Of a stretch of 64,000 nt of DNA, positions 33,199 through 42,679 are shown piece by piece. The DNA lies in the NCBI GenBank assembly GCA_026390775.1, contig JAPLFF010000007.1, positions 1,240,001 to 1,304,000 of the forward strand. The letters run 5' to 3'. Origin of the DNA: Ignavibacteriales bacterium. GTDB taxonomy: Bacteria; Bacteroidota; Ignavibacteria; Ignavibacteriales; Melioribacteraceae. The notes under the pieces were generated by a model that worked only from the letters and a program-made list of their open reading frames with translations, was not told where the DNA came from and ran no database searches. Made by a program: the position numbers and the translations under genes. Numbering within the stretch: position 1 is the first letter of the stretch; each line of letters begins with the position of its first letter.

Positions 33199-34038
33199 AT
33201 GTATTCTAAGAGATATATCAGAAGGATCGGGTTTTCTATTTCAATTTTATTGTTTGTAATTGTTGCAGCCGGTTGTAGCAGTGTAAAAGAAACAACCAGC
33301 TATTGGAGAAATAACGAGATAAAAATTGACGGAGATATTTCAGATTGGCAGAATACTTTGGAAAGCACACCCGATAAAAAATTTGCCGTAGGTTTTAAAA
33401 ACGATGACAAATTTTTATATATAAGTTTAATTACTGATGATCGGGCGAAGATAATGCAGATGCTGCGAACAGGATTTATCACTTGGTTAACACCTAATGG
33501 AGACGATGATAAAAAGTTCGGAATTAAATTCCCTCTTTCTAATAAAGAAATTGGCGTAGCTCAATTCCATGGCATGAATAGAGAAATGATTCCGCCTGAA
33601 AACACAGAAAAAATTATTACACAATTATTGAACGAACAAAAAGAATTAGAAATAATTAACAAAGATAAATTTCCGCTTAATCTTTTATCTCTAGAAAATA
33701 CAGAAGGAATAAAATTAGCATTGGGTTATAAGGCAAATAATTTTGTTTATGAGTTACAAATACCGCTCGCCTCCTCTAATTATCCGACGAAGATAAATTC
33801 ATTACCGGGAGGCAAAGTAATAGTGTATTTCGAAACAGGGAAATCCGAATTTGAAAACGCAACTGGCAGAGCACCGGAAAGCGAAGTTACACAAAGAGGC
33901 GGGAATCAAATGCCCGGTGGGCAAAGGGGAGGCGGACAAAGAGGTGGCGGCAGAATGAGGCAAGGCGCGCCGGGATTACAAAATTCTGAACCAATCAATT
34001 ATTCATTTGATGTTATACTTCAACAACATCCGAAATAA
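33199..34038 (+). CDS. Lipoprotein with CBM9-like domain and Gly/Arg-rich tail
   Basis: The 279-residue protein has a lipoprotein signal with lipobox VAAGC (Cys near residue 26). NNEIKIDGDISDWQ followed by FAVGFKNDDKFLYISLITDD is the pattern of carbohydrate-binding module family 9-like domains, so it likely binds a ligand at the outer membrane. The end carries a GGQRGGGQRGGGRMR stretch, unusual for a lipoprotein and resembling RGG-type sequence. It stands alone, 161 bp upstream of the sugar transporter gene. Confidence 0.75.
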   Translation: MYSKRYIRRIGFSISILLFVIVAAGCSSVKETTSYWRNNEIKIDGDISDWQNTLESTPDKKFAVGFKNDDKFLYISLITDDRAKIMQMLRTGFITWLTPNGDDDKKFGIKFPLSNKEIGVAQFHGMNREMIPPENTEKIITQLLNEQKELEIINKDKFPLNLLSLENTEGIKLALGYKANNFVYELQIPLASSNYPTKINSLPGGKVIVYFETGKSEFENATGRAPESEVTQRGGNQMPGGQRGGGQRGGGRMRQGAPGLQNSEPINYSFDVILQQHPK

Positions 34039-34242
34039 AAATTAATCATTATTTCTTATTGCCTTATTGGGGAAAAAACTGTTAAGCTGATTAAGAATTA
34101 AAGTATAAGATCTTTCAAGCATCTCATATTGAAAAACCCTACCGTTTATCTAAACACATAACACAAGATTTATATCCTTCGAGATTTATTTTAATTATTT
34201 TTTCGAATATGTTTGACTGGTCTTATTCAACAAGGAGAATAA

Positions 34243-35571
34243 ATGACATCGTCCGGAAAAAACTCTGCGATAACTTCGAACACCGTAAACGAGCAGCAGA
34301 ATTATTCATTTGCTCTAACGGTTTTAACCTCACTTTTTTTTATGTGGGGATTTATTACCTGCTTGAACGACATTTTAATTCCTCATCTGAAACAAGTGTT
34401 TACATTGAATTATACTCAAGTGATGCTGATTCAATTCAGTTTCTTTACCGCGTATGCAATTATTTCCATACCAGCAGGAATGCTTGTTGAAAAAATTGGT
34501 TATAAAAATGGAATTGTAATTGGATTAGTCACTGCCGGAATCGGTTGTTTATTATTTTATCCCGCTGCAGAATATCAATCATACATTATGTTTCTGGGAG
34601 CTCTTTTTATTTTAGCTTCGGGCATTACATTACTGCAGGTTGCAGCTAATCCGTATGTAGCAATTTTAGGCAAACCCGAAACAGCTTCGAGCAGATTAAA
34701 TCTTTCTCAAGCAGTAAATTCACTTGGACATACAATAGCACCGTACCTTGGTTCTTTGATAATTCTTTCGGTAGCAGTTAAAACTGCAGAAGAATTAAAA
34801 GGTATGAGCGTAGAAAATTTAAATGCATATCAACTTACCGAAGCAAGTGCAGTTCAAGTTCCGTATTTAGGTTTAGCCGCTGTACTGTTTGTTATCGCCG
34901 CAGTTTTTGCAATCATTAAACTTCCTAAGATTGAAGCATCGGAAATTTCTGCAAGCGGAGGTGACGGACAAAATTTTCATGATCTTCATCAAAGTGCGTG
35001 GGGATATAAACATTTAGTTCTTGGTGCAATAGGAATTTTTCTTTATGTGGGCTCTGAAGTATCAATTGGAAGTTTTCTTGTTAATTATATGGGACAGCCA
35101 TTTATCGCAGGACTTAAAGAATCCGATGCGGGGAAATTTGTTTCGTTTTATTGGGGCGGTGCTATGATAGGACGTTTTATCGGATCGGCAGCTATAAGAA
35201 AAATTAGACCGGCAAATGCTCTTGTCTTCAACGCCATCGTTGCAGCAACGCTTGTAATTATATCAATGTTAACATTCGGCAGAGTTGCGATGTGGTCTAT
35301 TCTTGTTGTTGGATTATTTAATTCAATAATGTTTCCTACAATTTTCACTTTAGCAATTGACGGATTAGGTAAACATACTGGGCAAGCATCGGGAATTCTC
35401 TGCACGGCAATTGTTGGCGGAGCTATTCTTCCTGTAATTCAAGGATTCTTTGCAGATAATATTGGAATACATTACGCATTTTTCATACCGGTTCTTGGTT
35501 ATCTATATGTTGTCTATTACGGACTGAAAGGATACAAACCAGCTTTTGCAAAAAGTTACGGCATAAAATGA
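34243..35571 (+). CDS. fucP: FucP/GluP-like sugar:H+ symporter (MFS)
   Basis: The 442-residue protein has 12 membrane segments and the signatures [19 protein letters not shown] at the start and [41 protein letters not shown] near the end, both typical of the FucP branch that carries L-fucose, glucose or galactose. The partner gene downstream is a ROK sugar kinase whose start overlaps the stop by 4 bp (ATGA), so the natural substrate here is more likely a hexose such as glucose than fucose. An AGGAG site lies upstream of the start. Confidence 0.9.
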   Translation: MTSSGKNSAITSNTVNEQQNYSFALTVLTSLFFMWGFITCLNDILIPHLKQVFTLNYTQVMLIQFSFFTAYAIISIPAGMLVEKIGYKNGIVIGLVTAGIGCLLFYPAAEYQSYIMFLGALFILASGITLLQVAANPYVAILGKPETASSRLNLSQAVNSLGHTIAPYLGSLIILSVAVKTAEELKGMSVENLNAYQLTEASAVQVPYLGLAAVLFVIAAVFAIIKLPKIEASEISASGGDGQNFHDLHQSAWGYKHLVLGAIGIFLYVGSEVSIGSFLVNYMGQPFIAGLKESDAGKFVSFYWGGAMIGRFIGSAAIRKIRPANALVFNAIVAATLVIISMLTFGRVAMWSILVVGLFNSIMFPTIFTLAIDGLGKHTGQASGILCTAIVGGAILPVIQGFFADNIGIHYAFFIPVLGYLYVVYYGLKGYKPAFAKSYGIK

Positions 35572-36548
35572 AAAAAAAAGTTGCGATCGGAATTGATATC
35601 GGCGGGACGAATTCCGCTTTTGGTTTTGTTGATGTTTTCGGTAAATGTATTTACGAATCTTCAATCCCAACTCGCGCAGAACAAAATGCAAATCAATTAT
35701 TTGAAAGATTATTTATTGAGATTGATAAATCATTTAAAAAATTTGATAAAGAATATGAGTTGATGGGAATCGGAATAGGCGCACCGAACGGAAATTATTA
35801 TAAAGGGACAGTTGAATATCCTCCTAATTTAAATTGGGGAAATGTAAACGTAATAGATCTTGTAAAAAAATATTCTCCGCTTCCATGTGCAATAACAAAT
35901 GATGCAAATGCCGCAGCAATTGGTGAAATGATTTTTGGCGCAGCAAAGGGAATGAAAAATTTTATTGTCATCACACTCGGTACAGGTTTGGGAAGTGGCA
36001 TTGTTGTTAACGGAGAATTAGTTTATGGCTCAGACGGATTTGCCGGAGAGATAGGGCATACAATTGTTGATCCTGATGGAAGAGAATGCGGATGCGGAAG
36101 AAAAGGATGTCTAGAAACTTATTCTTCTGCTACCGGAATTTGCAGAACAGTTAAGGAGTTAATCGAAACAACCAACACGCCAAGCGAGTTACGTAAAATT
36201 CCATTTAACAACATTACAGCAAAAGATATTGCAGATGCTGCGAACCGCGGAGATAAACTTGCTCTTGATGCATTTGATTTTACTGCAAAAATACTCGGAC
36301 TTAAACTTGCAGATTCCGTTGCGTATTTAAGTCCCGAAGCAATTATTCTTTTTGGCGGTCTCGCTGCCGCGGGCGATTTAATTTTTGTACCGACAAAACG
36401 CTATATGGAAGAATACATGCTGAATATTTTCAAGAACAAGGTAAAACTAATCCCATCAGGATTACCTGATGGTAACTCAGCGGTGCTGGGATCAAGCGCC
36501 TTGATCTGGAATGAGTTAAAAAACAAAAATTTGTTCCCCGCGGATTAA
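35568..36548 (+). CDS. ROK family sugar kinase (glucokinase-like)
   Basis: The 326-residue protein opens with [17 protein letters not shown], the ATP phosphate-binding motif of ROK kinases. [22 protein letters not shown] gives the catalytic Asp region, and [27 protein letters not shown] is the zinc-binding ROK signature. It likely phosphorylates the hexose imported by the cotranslated FucP-like carrier. Both the length and motif spacing are normal. Confidence 0.93.
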   Translation: MKKKVAIGIDIGGTNSAFGFVDVFGKCIYESSIPTRAEQNANQLFERLFIEIDKSFKKFDKEYELMGIGIGAPNGNYYKGTVEYPPNLNWGNVNVIDLVKKYSPLPCAITNDANAAAIGEMIFGAAKGMKNFIVITLGTGLGSGIVVNGELVYGSDGFAGEIGHTIVDPDGRECGCGRKGCLETYSSATGICRTVKELIETTNTPSELRKIPFNNITAKDIADAANRGDKLALDAFDFTAKILGLKLADSVAYLSPEAIILFGGLAAAGDLIFVPTKRYMEEYMLNIFKNKVKLIPSGLPDGNSAVLGSSALIWNELKNKNLFPAD

Positions 36549-36817
36549 CGGATATATTTATCCGCCGATAATTTCTTAGTTGCACTACATCACACCAAAA
36601 ATGTTGATAAACTTTTTTTCTTTAGGTAAGTTGAAAACAGAATTTGAGGATATGTAAATGCATTTATTATTCCCTGTTTCGTTTCATAATTCTTTTCTGC
36701 CATCAACGAATATTCGTTATTCTCTTTTTCGATTGAATATTCTTTTATCACAAAATAAATTTATTGTTACAATTAATTATCGGTCTAATCATTAAACTTT
36801 TAAATAGAAGGTGAATT

Positions 36818-38143
36818 ATGAAAACATTTTTAAAATTATTCATTTTGTTTTTTACAGTATCAAATTTGATCGCTCAAACATGGACAACTTACGATTACAA
36901 TAACTCTAATTCTTCTTTGACATCAGTTTATTGTTTGTCAGTAGATGCTTCAAATAATATTTGGATAGGCACAAATCGGTCAATAGTTAAATTCAATCAA
37001 CTAAATGCATGGACTGTTTACGATGCATCCAATTCTGGAATACCGAATGATCGAGTTATGGATATTGCAACTACAGGAACGAATTCAGTTTGGGTTTGTA
37101 CTTACAGTAGCGGACTTGTGAATTTTAACGGAAGCATGTGTCAACAATATCTACCCTCCAACTGCGGTATACTAAGCAACTATACATATTGTGTCGGTTT
37201 TGATACTCCCGGAAATGTATGGACTGGAATCTATTCAGCTAATGCACAAAATGCTGGTGTAATGAAATTGAGTGGTGCAAATACATGGACTCCTTATAAC
37301 AATTTCTTTGACGGATATAATTACAAGAGTGTTGAAGCCATTGCAAAAGATAATACCGGAAATATATGGTGCGGAACGAGTATTGGTGCTTTTAAATTTA
37401 ACGGAACAGGCTGGACCCCCTATACAAAAGAAAATACAAGTGGTGGACTATGCGGTAATTATGTTAGAACGATTGCCGTTGACGCATCGGGAAATATTTG
37501 GTTTGGTTGCGAAGATTATGATCCTGTTACCGGATATGTGATTGCTGGAGGACTTTCGAAATTTAATGGCTCTACCTGGACATATTACAAACCTTCAAAC
37601 AGCAATTTGAAAACCGGGTACATTAGTTCAATTGCATTTAGAAATACTAATGAAGTTTGGGTTGGAACAGGATTTTGTGGACAGAATAGCGATAACCAAG
37701 GGCTTTATAAATTTGATGGAACGAGCTGGACAAATTATCAAAGCACAAGTACATATCCAGGCACCTGTGTAAATGATCTTGTTGTGGATAAGAATAATAA
37801 TCTTTGGATTGCAGGCCCTAATATTTTAACAAAAGTAAATTTCAATCCGAATGCGGTTGATAATTATCTTGAAACAATTCCTACGCAATTTACTTTGATC
37901 GCTTATCCCAATCCTTTTAATCCAACAACTAAAATTGAATTTGCAATTCCTAAGCAAGGAAAATATACAATCAAAATTTACAATACATTAGGACAAGAAC
38001 TAAGCATGCTGGTAGATCATGAGTTAGTTGCCGGGGTTCACAGTGTAACTTTTGATGCAAGCGGTTTTGCTTCGGGTATTTATATCTGCAAACTGATTGG
38101 AGAAAATGTTAGTCTCAGCAAGAAAATTGTTTTGATGAAATAA
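36818..38143 (+). CDS. Secreted two-component-regulator-type propeller protein with C-terminal sorting tail
   Basis: The 441-residue protein has a signal peptide (FFTVSNLIAQ) followed by about seven repeats with IWIGTNRSIVKFN, VWVCTYSSGLVNFN, IWCGTSIGAFKFN and IWFGC signatures (NIW-G...KFNG), forming a beta-propeller like the sensor half of hybrid two-component proteins but with no kinase. The last 80 residues are YPNPFNPTTKIEFAIP...LGQELSMLV...GIYICKL, a type IX-style sorting domain ending in KKIVLMK. It is therefore expected to be secreted and held at the cell surface. Its binding target is unknown. Confidence 0.85.
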   Translation: MKTFLKLFILFFTVSNLIAQTWTTYDYNNSNSSLTSVYCLSVDASNNIWIGTNRSIVKFNQLNAWTVYDASNSGIPNDRVMDIATTGTNSVWVCTYSSGLVNFNGSMCQQYLPSNCGILSNYTYCVGFDTPGNVWTGIYSANAQNAGVMKLSGANTWTPYNNFFDGYNYKSVEAIAKDNTGNIWCGTSIGAFKFNGTGWTPYTKENTSGGLCGNYVRTIAVDASGNIWFGCEDYDPVTGYVIAGGLSKFNGSTWTYYKPSNSNLKTGYISSIAFRNTNEVWVGTGFCGQNSDNQGLYKFDGTSWTNYQSTSTYPGTCVNDLVVDKNNNLWIAGPNILTKVNFNPNAVDNYLETIPTQFTLIAYPNPFNPTTKIEFAIPKQGKYTIKIYNTLGQELSMLVDHELVAGVHSVTFDASGFASGIYICKLIGENVSLSKKIVLMK

Positions 38144-38161
38144 ATTTAACTATCCCATTAA

Positions 38162-38186
38162 ATCCCCTCTCTAATTAGGAGGGGAT
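38162..38186. terminator. Terminator-like hairpin between convergent genes
   Basis: ATCCCCTC (38162-38169) pairs with GAGGGGAT (38179-38186) around a 9-nt loop; no long T run follows. It lies between the propeller gene and the aldo/keto reductase gene. Confidence 0.5.
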
Positions 38187-38196
38187 ATTGGGAAGA

Positions 38197-39075
38197 TCAC
38201 GGCACATCATAACCTTTCGATGCTACCCAAATTTTAAACCATTCTTCAGGTGTTAATTTTATTTCTAATCCTTTTAGTGCAGATTTTATTCGATTAACCT
38301 TCCCGCTTCCCAACACAATAATAAAATTTACCGGATGAACCAACAACCATGCAGTTGCAATAGCATCAATGCCAACTTGATATTTGTTGGCAAGCTCATT
38401 TAAAACATTTCTAACCCGATTTGCTTGCTCACTGTTTTCCTCAAACATTTTTCCTCCAGCAAATGGAGACCAAACCATTGGAGAAATTCTTTTCTCTTGA
38501 AGAAAATCAATGTTGCCGTTATCAAAATGTTCTGTATTTAGAACTGAAACTTCAATTTGATTTGTGATGAGCGGAAAATCTAAACGTGATTGAAGAAGAT
38601 TGAATTGATTTGGTAAAAAATTAGAAACCCCAAAGTGTAATACTTTTCCGGAGTCCTTCAGATTATAGAATGCTTCGGCAGTTTCATCTGCATTCATAAA
38701 CGGATCCGGACGGTGAATAAGAAGTAGATCAATATAATCGGTAGACAAATTTCGAAGTGAGTTCTCGATTGATTTTATTATATGTGCTTTTGAAGTATCA
38801 TAACAATGTAATTTATGTTCTGGAAATTTTTGCGAGATTAATTTTATTCCGCACTTTGTAACCATCTGCATTTTATTCCGCAATGAAGAATTCTCTTTCA
38901 GAACATTTCCGAACAATATCTCGCATTCATAATCGCCGTAAATATCGGCATGATCGAACGAAGTAATTCCCAATTCAAGTGATTGGGTAATTAAAGTATT
39001 GAGTTGTTGAGTTGAATAATTCCATTCGCGCACACGCCAAAGACCAAGCGCAATTCTTGAAAGATTGAATTCCAT
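38197..39075 (-). CDS. Aldo/keto reductase
   Basis: The 292-residue protein is a TIM-barrel NAD(P)H-dependent reductase. The catalytic tetrad is visible as Asp and Tyr in SFDHADIYGDYECE, Lys in QMVTKCGI, and His in LLIHRPD. The cofactor region IIVLGSGKVNRIKSALKGL is present near the end. It is most similar in pattern to the YdhF/oxidoreductase group that starts with SRIALGLWR. The physiological substrate is unknown. Confidence 0.92.
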   Translation of the reverse strand: MEFNLSRIALGLWRVREWNYSTQQLNTLITQSLELGITSFDHADIYGDYECEILFGNVLKENSSLRNKMQMVTKCGIKLISQKFPEHKLHCYDTSKAHIIKSIENSLRNLSTDYIDLLLIHRPDPFMNADETAEAFYNLKDSGKVLHFGVSNFLPNQFNLLQSRLDFPLITNQIEVSVLNTEHFDNGNIDFLQEKRISPMVWSPFAGGKMFEENSEQANRVRNVLNELANKYQVGIDAIATAWLLVHPVNFIIVLGSGKVNRIKSALKGLEIKLTPEEWFKIWVASKGYDVP

Positions 39076-39152
39076 ATTTACTCCAAAGAAATATATTTGC
39101 TGATATATAATATAGTATTTAGATTGAATTAGTATTAAAAGGATATTTTAAA

Positions 39153-40219
39153 ATGAAAACAAAATATGCTTATTTAATAATTCTAATTCTCAATTCTCAA
39201 TTTGCCATTCTCAATTCGCAATCAATTCGTCCTATCCGTGATGATATTGGTTTTTGCTGGAGTGCAGAAGAGATGAACCAATTTTGAATTATTTATCAAA
39301 GGAAGATCACGCCGGATCAGTAGATCATTCCAAAAATCTTTTTGCCGCCATTTCCGTACATGATGATTATCTCTATGCAGGGAAAGTTTACTATCCGCTC
39401 TATAAAAATATCAAGACAAAAGAAGTTGTGATCTTTGGTGTAACACATGGGACAGTACGAAAGGAAATGGGTTCGCTATCTAATATTATTATACTTGATG
39501 AATTTGATAAATGGCGAGGACCCTACAAAGACGTAGAGATTTCTCCGTTAAGAGAGATTATTAAATTAGAACTTCCAAAGGAAGATTTTATTGTAAGCAA
39601 CAAAGCTCAAAGTATTGAACATTCAATCGAAGCTCTCGTTCCATTTCTTCAATTTTATAATCGAGATATTAAGATCACACCAATTATGATAACACAAATG
39701 CCGTATGAAAAAATGGAAGTCATAACAGATCGGCTCTCAAAAATAATTTTGGACTACATACGTACAAATAATCTTAAACTCGGGGAAGATATATTTTTTC
39801 TTATCTCTAACGATGCAAATCATTATGGTGAGGATTTTAACAATTCACCTTACGGTATGGATGAAGCTGCGCATAAAACGGCGACAGAAAATGATATGAA
39901 AATAATTATGAAAGATTTAGTTTCAGAAGTTACGAATGAAAAAATTCAAAATACTGCAAACGATCTTTGGCCCGATCCGGAAAACAAAAAAATAGTTCCT
40001 TTATGGTGCGGAAGATATCCGATTGTTTTCGGCTTGCAGACAATACTCAAAGTTGTTAATGGTTTGGGTAATCACAAAGTTTATGGAACGCTTTTCAAGT
40101 ACTCGGACACATTCACGGAAAAAGTTCTGCCGGTAAAAAATACAAGCATGGGATTAACAGCGGTATTCTCTTATAAACATTGGTGTGCATGGTTTACTGA
40201 AGGATTTTATTTGAAATGA
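39153..40219 (+). pseudogene. Memo-family (AmmeMemoRadiSam B) protein, frameshifted, with leader peptide
   Basis: From ATG 39153 the frame reads a signal-like leader (YAYLIILIL), then SIRPIRDDIGFCWSAEEMNQF and a TGA. Shifting one base in the TTTT run at 39282-39285 joins it to the following long frame (NYLSKEDHAGSVDHS... to 40219) with Memo features: VHDDYLYAGKVYYPLYKNIK, FGVTHGT, IEHSIEALVPFLQFYN and FLISNDANHYGEDFN. A lost T in the run explains it. The leader is partly built from a family B repeat. Memo proteins normally lack a leader, so a secreted or membrane-tethered copy is unusual. Its usual partners (AmmeMemoRadiSam A and radical SAM) are absent here. Confidence 0.8.
39179..39222. repeat. 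Family B repeat in the leader of the Memo-family gene
   Basis: Three copies of an ATTCTCAATT-type unit (39181-39218), one with TGCC inserted, encode ILNSQFAILNSQ. It matches the reverse complement of the cores at 19969 and 27921 over about 16 nt (ATTCTCAATTCGCAAT). Confidence 0.6.
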
Positions 40220-40229
40220 AAAAGTCAAA

Positions 40230-40249
40230 CCTACCTGCCGGTAGGCGGG
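40230..40249. repeat. Family D palindrome
   Basis: CCTACCTGCCGGTAGGCGGG, preceded by GTCAAA and followed by TGTGAAA, matches the copy at 58781-58800 including these flanks. It lies just before the YiiX-like gene. Confidence 0.65.
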
Positions 40250-40264
40250 TGTGAAAGGTGAAAA

Positions 40265-41737
40265 GTGAAAAGAAAAATTATTTATTCAATCAGTGCAATA
40301 ATAGTTATCTACCTGCTGCTTCTTATTCCAATTGAAAAGAATGAATCTCCCAAAGTTGCAGCAAATCAACAGTTTGTATGGAACCGGGATTCACTTTGGC
40401 TCTCGCTCGAATCTTTTTATGTGCAAGCGAAGAAAAAAGATTGCGCACAACTCAAGAATGAAATAAACAATTCATTTAAGTATTTGAATGCAGTATTGGA
40501 TTCAATCGAAAGAACTTCTCTATTGCCAACAGATTCAAAATTTTTAAGGATTGAAAGCGGAATATTTCATACTGCGGCTTTAGTCGGTGCATGTCAAGAA
40601 CATCTGACCGATTTTATAAATCTTTTTTCACGAATTAGAAACACAGTTAAAGTACAATCAATTAAATGGGATTTGAATGATTTAGTTACACGGCAAACAT
40701 TGTACAAATTAATTTATGGCGGGCGTGCTGCAGTTGAGAAACTTCTTCTCCAAGCGGATAAAAATAAAATACCTTCCTTAATAATTGGTAAAGAAGAAAT
40801 CTCTTCCACACCAATAACTATTATTAACGGATTGGTAATTCATAGCGGAGATATTTTAGTATCACGCGGCGGTGCACCAACTTCGGCATTGATTGCAAGA
40901 GGCAACGATTATCCCGGAAATTTTTCTCACGTTGCTTTGGTTTATGTTGATGAAAAAACTGAGAAGACTTATATAATCGAATCCCATATTGAAAAAGGTA
41001 TAGCGATCGCTTCAATTGATGATTATTTAAAAGACAAAAAACTTCGTATCATGGTTTTACGGTTGAGAGCAGATCATCCCAAAATGTTTCAAGATAAAAT
41101 GCTTCCACATAAAGCTGCAAAGTTTGCATTTGAACGAGCATCCTCTCAACATATTGCTTACGATTTTGAAATGAATTTTAATGACAGCACAAAACTCTTC
41201 TGTTCAGAAGTAGCTTCATTTGCATATAAAAAGTTTGGCATAAATCTGTGGATGGGATTATCAAGCATTTCATCTAAAGGTGTTGCAAAATGGCTTGCGG
41301 GATTTGGAGTTAAAAATTTTGTAACTCAAGAACCTTCTGATCTGGAATACGATTCGCAGTTAACTGTCGTAGCAGAGTGGCGTGATGTCGTAACTCTTTT
41401 AAAAGATCATATTGATAATGCAATAATTGAAGGTCTTCTTGAACAAGCTGAAGCGGGAAAAGAGCTTGGTTATGATTGGTATCTTCTTCCAATAGCAAGA
41501 ACAATGAAGTTATATAGCATAATCCTTAATCTATTTGGTAAAGTTGGACCGGTTCCGGAGGGAATGAGTCCGGAATCCGCTCTCAGACATAAAAAGTTGG
41601 TTGCTATACACGAAGAGATTAAAAATGAAATTGAGATTAAAGCGAAGAAGTTTATTGAGCAAATGAATTATAATCCGCCATATTGGAAATTGGTTTCATT
41701 TGCCAGAGAAACAATCACCGAGAAAAAATTATTTTGA
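40265..41737 (+). CDS. YiiX/YebB-like N1pC/P60 cysteine hydrolase
   Basis: The 490-residue protein starts with a membrane anchor or signal (IIYSISAIIVIYLLLLIPI). The catalytic core is a permuted papain-like fold of the YiiX type: HSGDILVSRGGAPTSALIARG, the His motif NFSHVALVYVD and the Cys motif LFCSEVASFAYKKFGINLW. Such enzymes are thought to act on peptidoglycan or lipid-linked amides. The C-terminal 150 residues are helical and of unknown role. The start (AAAGTGAAAAGAAAA region) uses GTG or a nearby codon and is uncertain by a few residues. Confidence 0.8.
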   Translation: MKRKIIYSISAIIVIYLLLLIPIEKNESPKVAANQQFVWNRDSLWLSLESFYVQAKKKDCAQLKNEINNSFKYLNAVLDSIERTSLLPTDSKFLRIESGIFHTAALVGACQEHLTDFINLFSRIRNTVKVQSIKWDLNDLVTRQTLYKLIYGGRAAVEKLLLQADKNKIPSLIIGKEEISSTPITIINGLVIHSGDILVSRGGAPTSALIARGNDYPGNFSHVALVYVDEKTEKTYIIESHIEKGIAIASIDDYLKDKKLRIMVLRLRADHPKMFQDKMLPHKAAKFAFERASSQHIAYDFEMNFNDSTKLFCSEVASFAYKKFGINLWMGLSSISSKGVAKWLAGFGVKNFVTQEPSDLEYDSQLTVVAEWRDVVTLLKDHIDNAIIEGLLEQAEAGKELGYDWYLLPIARTMKLYSIILNLFGKVGPVPEGMSPESALRHKKLVAIHEEIKNEIEIKAKKFIEQMNYNPPYWKLVSFARETITEKKLF

Positions 41738-42001
41738 AATTATTTAAATGTAAAACGTGAAAAGCAAAACCTCAAACCCATGGTTGCAAATACCCACTGA
41801 AAACTATGAAGGACACCTGTCCGCCCCAAACGTAGATTAATTACAAATGCTTAATAAAATTTTTGTGAACGTTTTGAATGAGGTTCACCCCCAATCTATT
41901 GCAGTTCTTGGCTGTACAACATGAAATAAGTCCTAAATGGGAGAAAAGAAAGTATTACGCACTCCAAAATTTCTTCAGAATTGAATTGCTATATTTAGCA
42001 T

Positions 42002-42679
42002 ATGAAACTTATTCTAATCGAAGACGAAAAAGATTTAGCCAGCACAATCGCTTCTTATCTAAAAGAAGAAGAATACTTAATTGATAAAGCCCATTCATAT
42101 TCAGAAGCTAACGAAAAAATAAATCTGTATGAGTATGATTGTGCTTTGGTAGATTTAATGCTGCCGGATGGGAATGGAATTGATTTAGTTAAGAGGCTTA
42201 AAGAAAGAAATCAACAATGCGGAATTATTATCATATCCGCGAAGGAAGCGATAGAAGATAAAATCAATGGACTGAACTTAGGAGCGGATGATTATATAAC
42301 TAAACCATTTCATTTGGCTGAACTTAATGCAAGAATAAAATCGGTTATTAGGCGAAAACATTTTGACGGTGGAAATATTGTTCAGTTAAACGAATTGAAG
42401 ATTGATATTGATAAACGAGAAGTCTTGATAAATGAGTCGGCTATAGAATTTACCCGGAGGGAATTTGATTTACTTTTATTTTTTATCAGCAATAAAGAAA
42501 GAGTATTAAATAAAGAGGCGATTGTTGAACACGTGTGGGGTGATAACTCAAGTGCATTTGACAGTTATGATTTTGTATATACTCATGTAAAGAATTTGCG
42601 AAAGAAGTTGAAGGATAGCGGGGCTAAAGATTATTTGAAATCTGTTTATGGAATTGGTTATAAGTTTACTCTAAAATGA
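42002..42679 (+). CDS. OmpR-family response regulator
   Basis: The 225-residue protein has a receiver domain (about residues 1-115) with acidic residues EDE at 7-9, the phosphorylated Asp D51 (CALVDLMLPDGNG) and K101 (TKPFH), and an OmpR winged-helix output domain (about 130-225; EFTRREFDLLLFFISNKERVLNKEAIVEHVWG). The stop overlaps the start of the kinase gene by 4 bp. It likely controls the efflux genes directly downstream. Confidence 0.95.
   Translation: MKLILIEDEKDLASTIASYLKEEEYLIDKAHSYSEANEKINLYEYDCALVDLMLPDGNGIDLVKRLKERNQQCGIIIISAKEAIEDKINGLNLGADDYITKPFHLAELNARIKSVIRRKHFDGGNIVQLNELKIDIDKREVLINESAIEFTRREFDLLLFFISNKERVLNKEAIVEHVWGDNSSAFDSYDFVYTHVKNLRKKLKDSGAKDYLKSVYGIGYKFTLK

Noticed and set aside
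36658-36795. A 45-codon frame before the propeller gene
   Set aside because: No ribosome-binding site, no recognisable motif, and composition typical of AT-rich intergenic DNA.
41811-41822. GGACA-CC-TGTCC dyad upstream of the response regulator
   Set aside because: It is about 180 bp from the start codon, short, and without a matching second site.
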